Assembly (NCBI RefSeq): GCF_000004075.3
Contig: NC_026656.2
Span: 21,462,607-21,526,606, forward strand
Source of the DNA: Cucumis sativus
Lineage: Eukaryota > Streptophyta > Magnoliopsida > Cucurbitales > Cucurbitaceae
Direction: 5' to 3'
DNA length: 64,000 nucleotides
In this document: positions 61,291-64,000 of the stretch, piece after piece
How the letters are laid out: every line of letters starts with the position of its first letter
Position numbering within the stretch: position 1 is the stretch's first letter
Program-made: the position numbers and the translations under genes
Notes under the pieces: model-generated
What the model was told of the DNA's origin: nothing
The model's database searches: none
What the model saw: the letters and a program-made list of their open reading frames with translations, nothing else

Positions 61291-64000
61291 ATGAGGATTG
61301 CAGTGGAAGGTTGCATGCACGGTGACCTCGACAATGTCTACAGAACTCTCCAATACATGGAGCAAGCTCAAAACATTAAAATCGACCTTCTGCTCTGCTG
61401 TGGCGACTTTCAGGTACTTCTTCACTCCTGCTTACATCCTATTTTTCCGTCTATTTTTCCTATTTTGAAGTATCTACCCCCCGATTTAGGCTGTTAGGAA
61501 TGAGAACGATCTGAAGAGCTTAAATGTGCCGCCCAAATATCGATCAATGAACTCGTTCTGGAAGTATTACTCTGGAGCTGAAGTCGCTCCCTATCCTACT
61601 ATTTTCATTGGTGGGAATCATGAAGCCTCTAATTATCTGTGGGAATTGTGAGTTACTTGAGCTTAGCTTGCGTTATATCTTAAAGGGTCTCCTCGAGTTC
61701 TTCGGTTGTTTGTGTTATCGGTGTCTAGAGATATAAATTTATTTTGCGGTAATTGAAATTATGAAATATATTGAATCGTCGTCGTGGATTACCACTTGAT
61801 GTATAGTTTTTAACTTTTCGAGTGCTTTGAGTATTCGTGAATTGGCTACTAAGTAATCCCGGAGAGTTACCAGGTATACGGATGGTTGGTCGTTGGTTCT
61901 GTTGAACAATAATATGAGTTCTTTTCAAAATCATTTTCATGCCCTTAGTTTCAATCGTTCCCGTGTCTTTTTTTTTTCCTCCTTTGCATTTAATTGTTTT
62001 TTCCTTCTTGTGGCACATCAGTTATATGATCTGATTTTTATTTTAGGTACTATGGAGGTTGGGCTGCGCCTAATATATACTTCTTAGGCGTTGCTGGTGT
62101 AGTCAAGTTTGGAAATATCCGTATCGGTGGGCTATCTGGGATCTATAATGAACGCCATTATCATTTAGGTGAGCGAACAACTTTCTATCAGTTATTTTAT
62201 ATAGACGTAAAATAATGTAAGGTAGTTATCTGAGTTGATTAGCAATAGCATTCAGTCAAGGTTTTCTTTTGTTCCTTTCTTCATCTGCATTAATGGCCTT
62301 GAGTGAGAATTGCTTAAATAGTGCATAGCTGCATCATCTATAGATAGGTTTGTTTTAGTGTGGGGCTTTTATCGCTGAGTTCTTTTGAGGAGGCTCTCAC
62401 ATTTTATTAGCTTTTGAGGAATCGGTCTTATTGGTAAAGGTTTTGGAAGTGAATCCATTGGTGGGTAGCTTACTAACTCATTAGTTTTAAAAATATATGA
62501 AGTTGTGCCTACTGGGAGTATGTTCAGCTTATTTAGAAAAGTTGACATTCATATGTACAGTTGCACTTTTCTATCTTTGTGTTGCCTGTTCTTTTACTGC
62601 AATAACTGCTTAACTAAATGCAACAAAATCTTCTTCCCATGCAATGAGCAGGTCACCATGAGAGGCCTCCATATAATGAGAATACTATAAGATCTATTTA
62701 CCATGTTCGTGAATATGATGTTCAGAAGCTTATGCAAGTTGAGGAACCCATTGACATTTTTCTTTCTCATGATTGGCCACTTGGCATCACTGATTATGGA
62801 AACTGGAAGCAACTTGTTAGATTTAAACCATTTTTTGAGAAGGAGGTAACTAAAAATATTTTGATACCACCTTTTTACAAAACCACTTTTTAACGTGCGT
62901 GCATACTGCTTAGTAATTTTCTACTTGATATTTGGCATATATGTAATTTCTTTAATTGTGGCTTGAATGTAAGATTTTTATTACTAACATGTTGAGGGTA
63001 TCCACCTCTGACATGAATTTATATGTTGCCACTTTTCATCATCAGATTAAACTTGTTGCAGTTGATGTGAAAAGCATCATATCTGCTACATCTATCCATC
63101 GCTCTTTAATTCCATCAACCTACTAAGATTTACTCATAAAAAAACCAACGAGTATTTTAGTAATGTACTTGATTAGTTCTTGGCAGAGTGTGAAAGTGAA
63201 TGTTAGAAGAGGATTGTGCAAGTGCTATTAAATTTAATAAAAGCTTGTTGAAATCTCAAAATTGAAACCTAGATTGTAAGAACTAGATCTGTTGTAAAGC
63301 AGAAGCAATGAAACTGGACCTAGAAAGCATTAGTAAATTGAACGTATAAATCTCAAAGATCCTCGAGGAATTAGACTTATATTTCTTCACAGGTTGAAGG
63401 ATCCAACATATTAGCAGTAGAATGGTCTCTGGTAGAATTTAAGCAGATACCAGATAAAATATTTCAAATTTTCTGTTTGATTTTGACCTTAGTACCAGTA
63501 AACTCATGTACTAACTTTAAATGCCAGATTCAGGAAAAAAGTCTTGGGAGTAAGGCTGCAGCTGTGTTGCTGGAGAAGTTGAAACCACCTTACTGGTTTT
63601 CTGCCCATTTGCACTGTAAGTTTGCTGCTCTTGTTCAACATGGTGAAGGCGGCCCCTTGACAAAATTTCTTGCTCTCGACAAGTGTCTTCCTAGACGCCA
63701 ATTTTTACAGGTACTTTATTTTTATTTGAATTTCTTATGAAAAATTATTTGAATTTCTTAATAGTTATTCATAGGGTCCCTTTTTGGTCTTCGTGATTTC
63801 AAAGCTTTAACTGTGGGCACGTGGTTTTTTAGGTTATTGAGATTGAATCAGAGCCTGGACCTTACGAGATACATTATGATGAAGAATGGTTAGCAATAAC
63901 ACAAAGGTTCAATGAAATTTTCCCTTTAACAGCAAAAAATGCAAATTACGGGTGAGTATGCTTTACAAGAACATATTTTGAAGATCTGATTGGACAATAC
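61291..64000 (+). CDS. DBR1: Lariat debranching enzyme, partial (window end)
   Basis: Six coding exons are inside the window: 61291-61413, 61490-61647, 62047-62168, 62652-62845, 63528-63710 and 63833-63951, after which a GTGAGT donor leads out of the window. About 300 residues are seen. It is a metallophosphoesterase that cuts the 2'-5' bond of intron lariats in the nucleus. Motifs are complete: [12 protein letters not shown] (Cys8, His10, Asp14 region), CCGDF (Asp39), GGNHE (Asn84, His85), SHDWP (His174) and SAHLHCKF (His226, His228). The Cys in place of the first Asp is normal for this enzyme. The C-terminal domain starts in the last visible exon. In Arabidopsis the gene is essential. From memory, DBR1 and MGD1 are also neighbours there (At4g31770 and At4g31780), with the CCCH/G-patch gene between them here. 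Confidence 0.95.

Overview
This window is nuclear DNA from a flowering plant. It is AT-rich, the genes carry many short GT-AG introns, and intergenic and intronic DNA is full of small retroelement remnants. The 525-residue MGDG synthase assembled at 49.7-53.4 kb looks, from memory, essentially identical to the classical cucumber enzyme, so Cucumis (cucumber or a very close relative) is my best guess. No bacterial, viral or CRISPR features are seen.

Layout. 0-5.3 kb: AT-rich non-coding DNA with simple repeats. 5.4 kb: a small one-membrane-segment protein (+). 7.7-8.3 kb: an early nodulin-like phytocyanin (+). 10.8-14.0 kb: a folate-biopterin transporter family gene (+). 15.3-18.7 kb: ENHANCER OF RUDIMENTARY homologue (+), with a miniature LTR element in one intron. 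20.2-33.6 kb: RRC1/SR140, a U2 snRNP-associated splicing factor (+), with a 4.85 kb intron and several retroelement insertions. 35.7-38.3 kb: a second folate-biopterin transporter gene (-). 39.2-39.8 kb: a nearly perfect 217-bp inverted repeat. 43.4-50 kb: a duplicated neighbourhood with two intact cytochrome-b5-like steroid-binding protein genes (-), a broken third copy, a decayed MGD1 3' fragment and, inside it on the other strand, a nuclear gene for mitochondrial ribosomal protein S19. 49.7-53.4 kb: MGD1 (-). 57.0-60.1 kb: a CCCH/G-patch protein of the ZGPAT type (+). 61.3 kb to the edge: lariat debranching enzyme DBR1 (+), cut by the window end.

The genes are not an operon. Three of them (RRC1, the CCCH/G-patch protein and DBR1) belong to RNA processing, with ERH often linked to it; MGD1 makes the main thylakoid lipid. 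From memory, the gene content recalls Arabidopsis blocks around At5g25040-25090 (transporters, RRC1, ENODL), At4g31770-31780 (DBR1, MGD1) and At2g248xx-249xx (CCCH/G-patch, steroid-binding protein), which suggests an ancestral block later split in Arabidopsis. This needs a synteny comparison.

Nothing here looks like a wholly new system. The items most worth a second look are the 217-bp foldback element, the ~3.5 kb tandem segmental duplication with the S19 gene caught inside, two miniature LTR elements with PBS-like sites, a 92-bp SINE-like insertion with an exact 11-bp target duplication, and an exon/intron rearrangement between the two transporter genes. All exon boundaries were placed by eye from GT/AG sites, reading frame and family knowledge; none has transcript support here.
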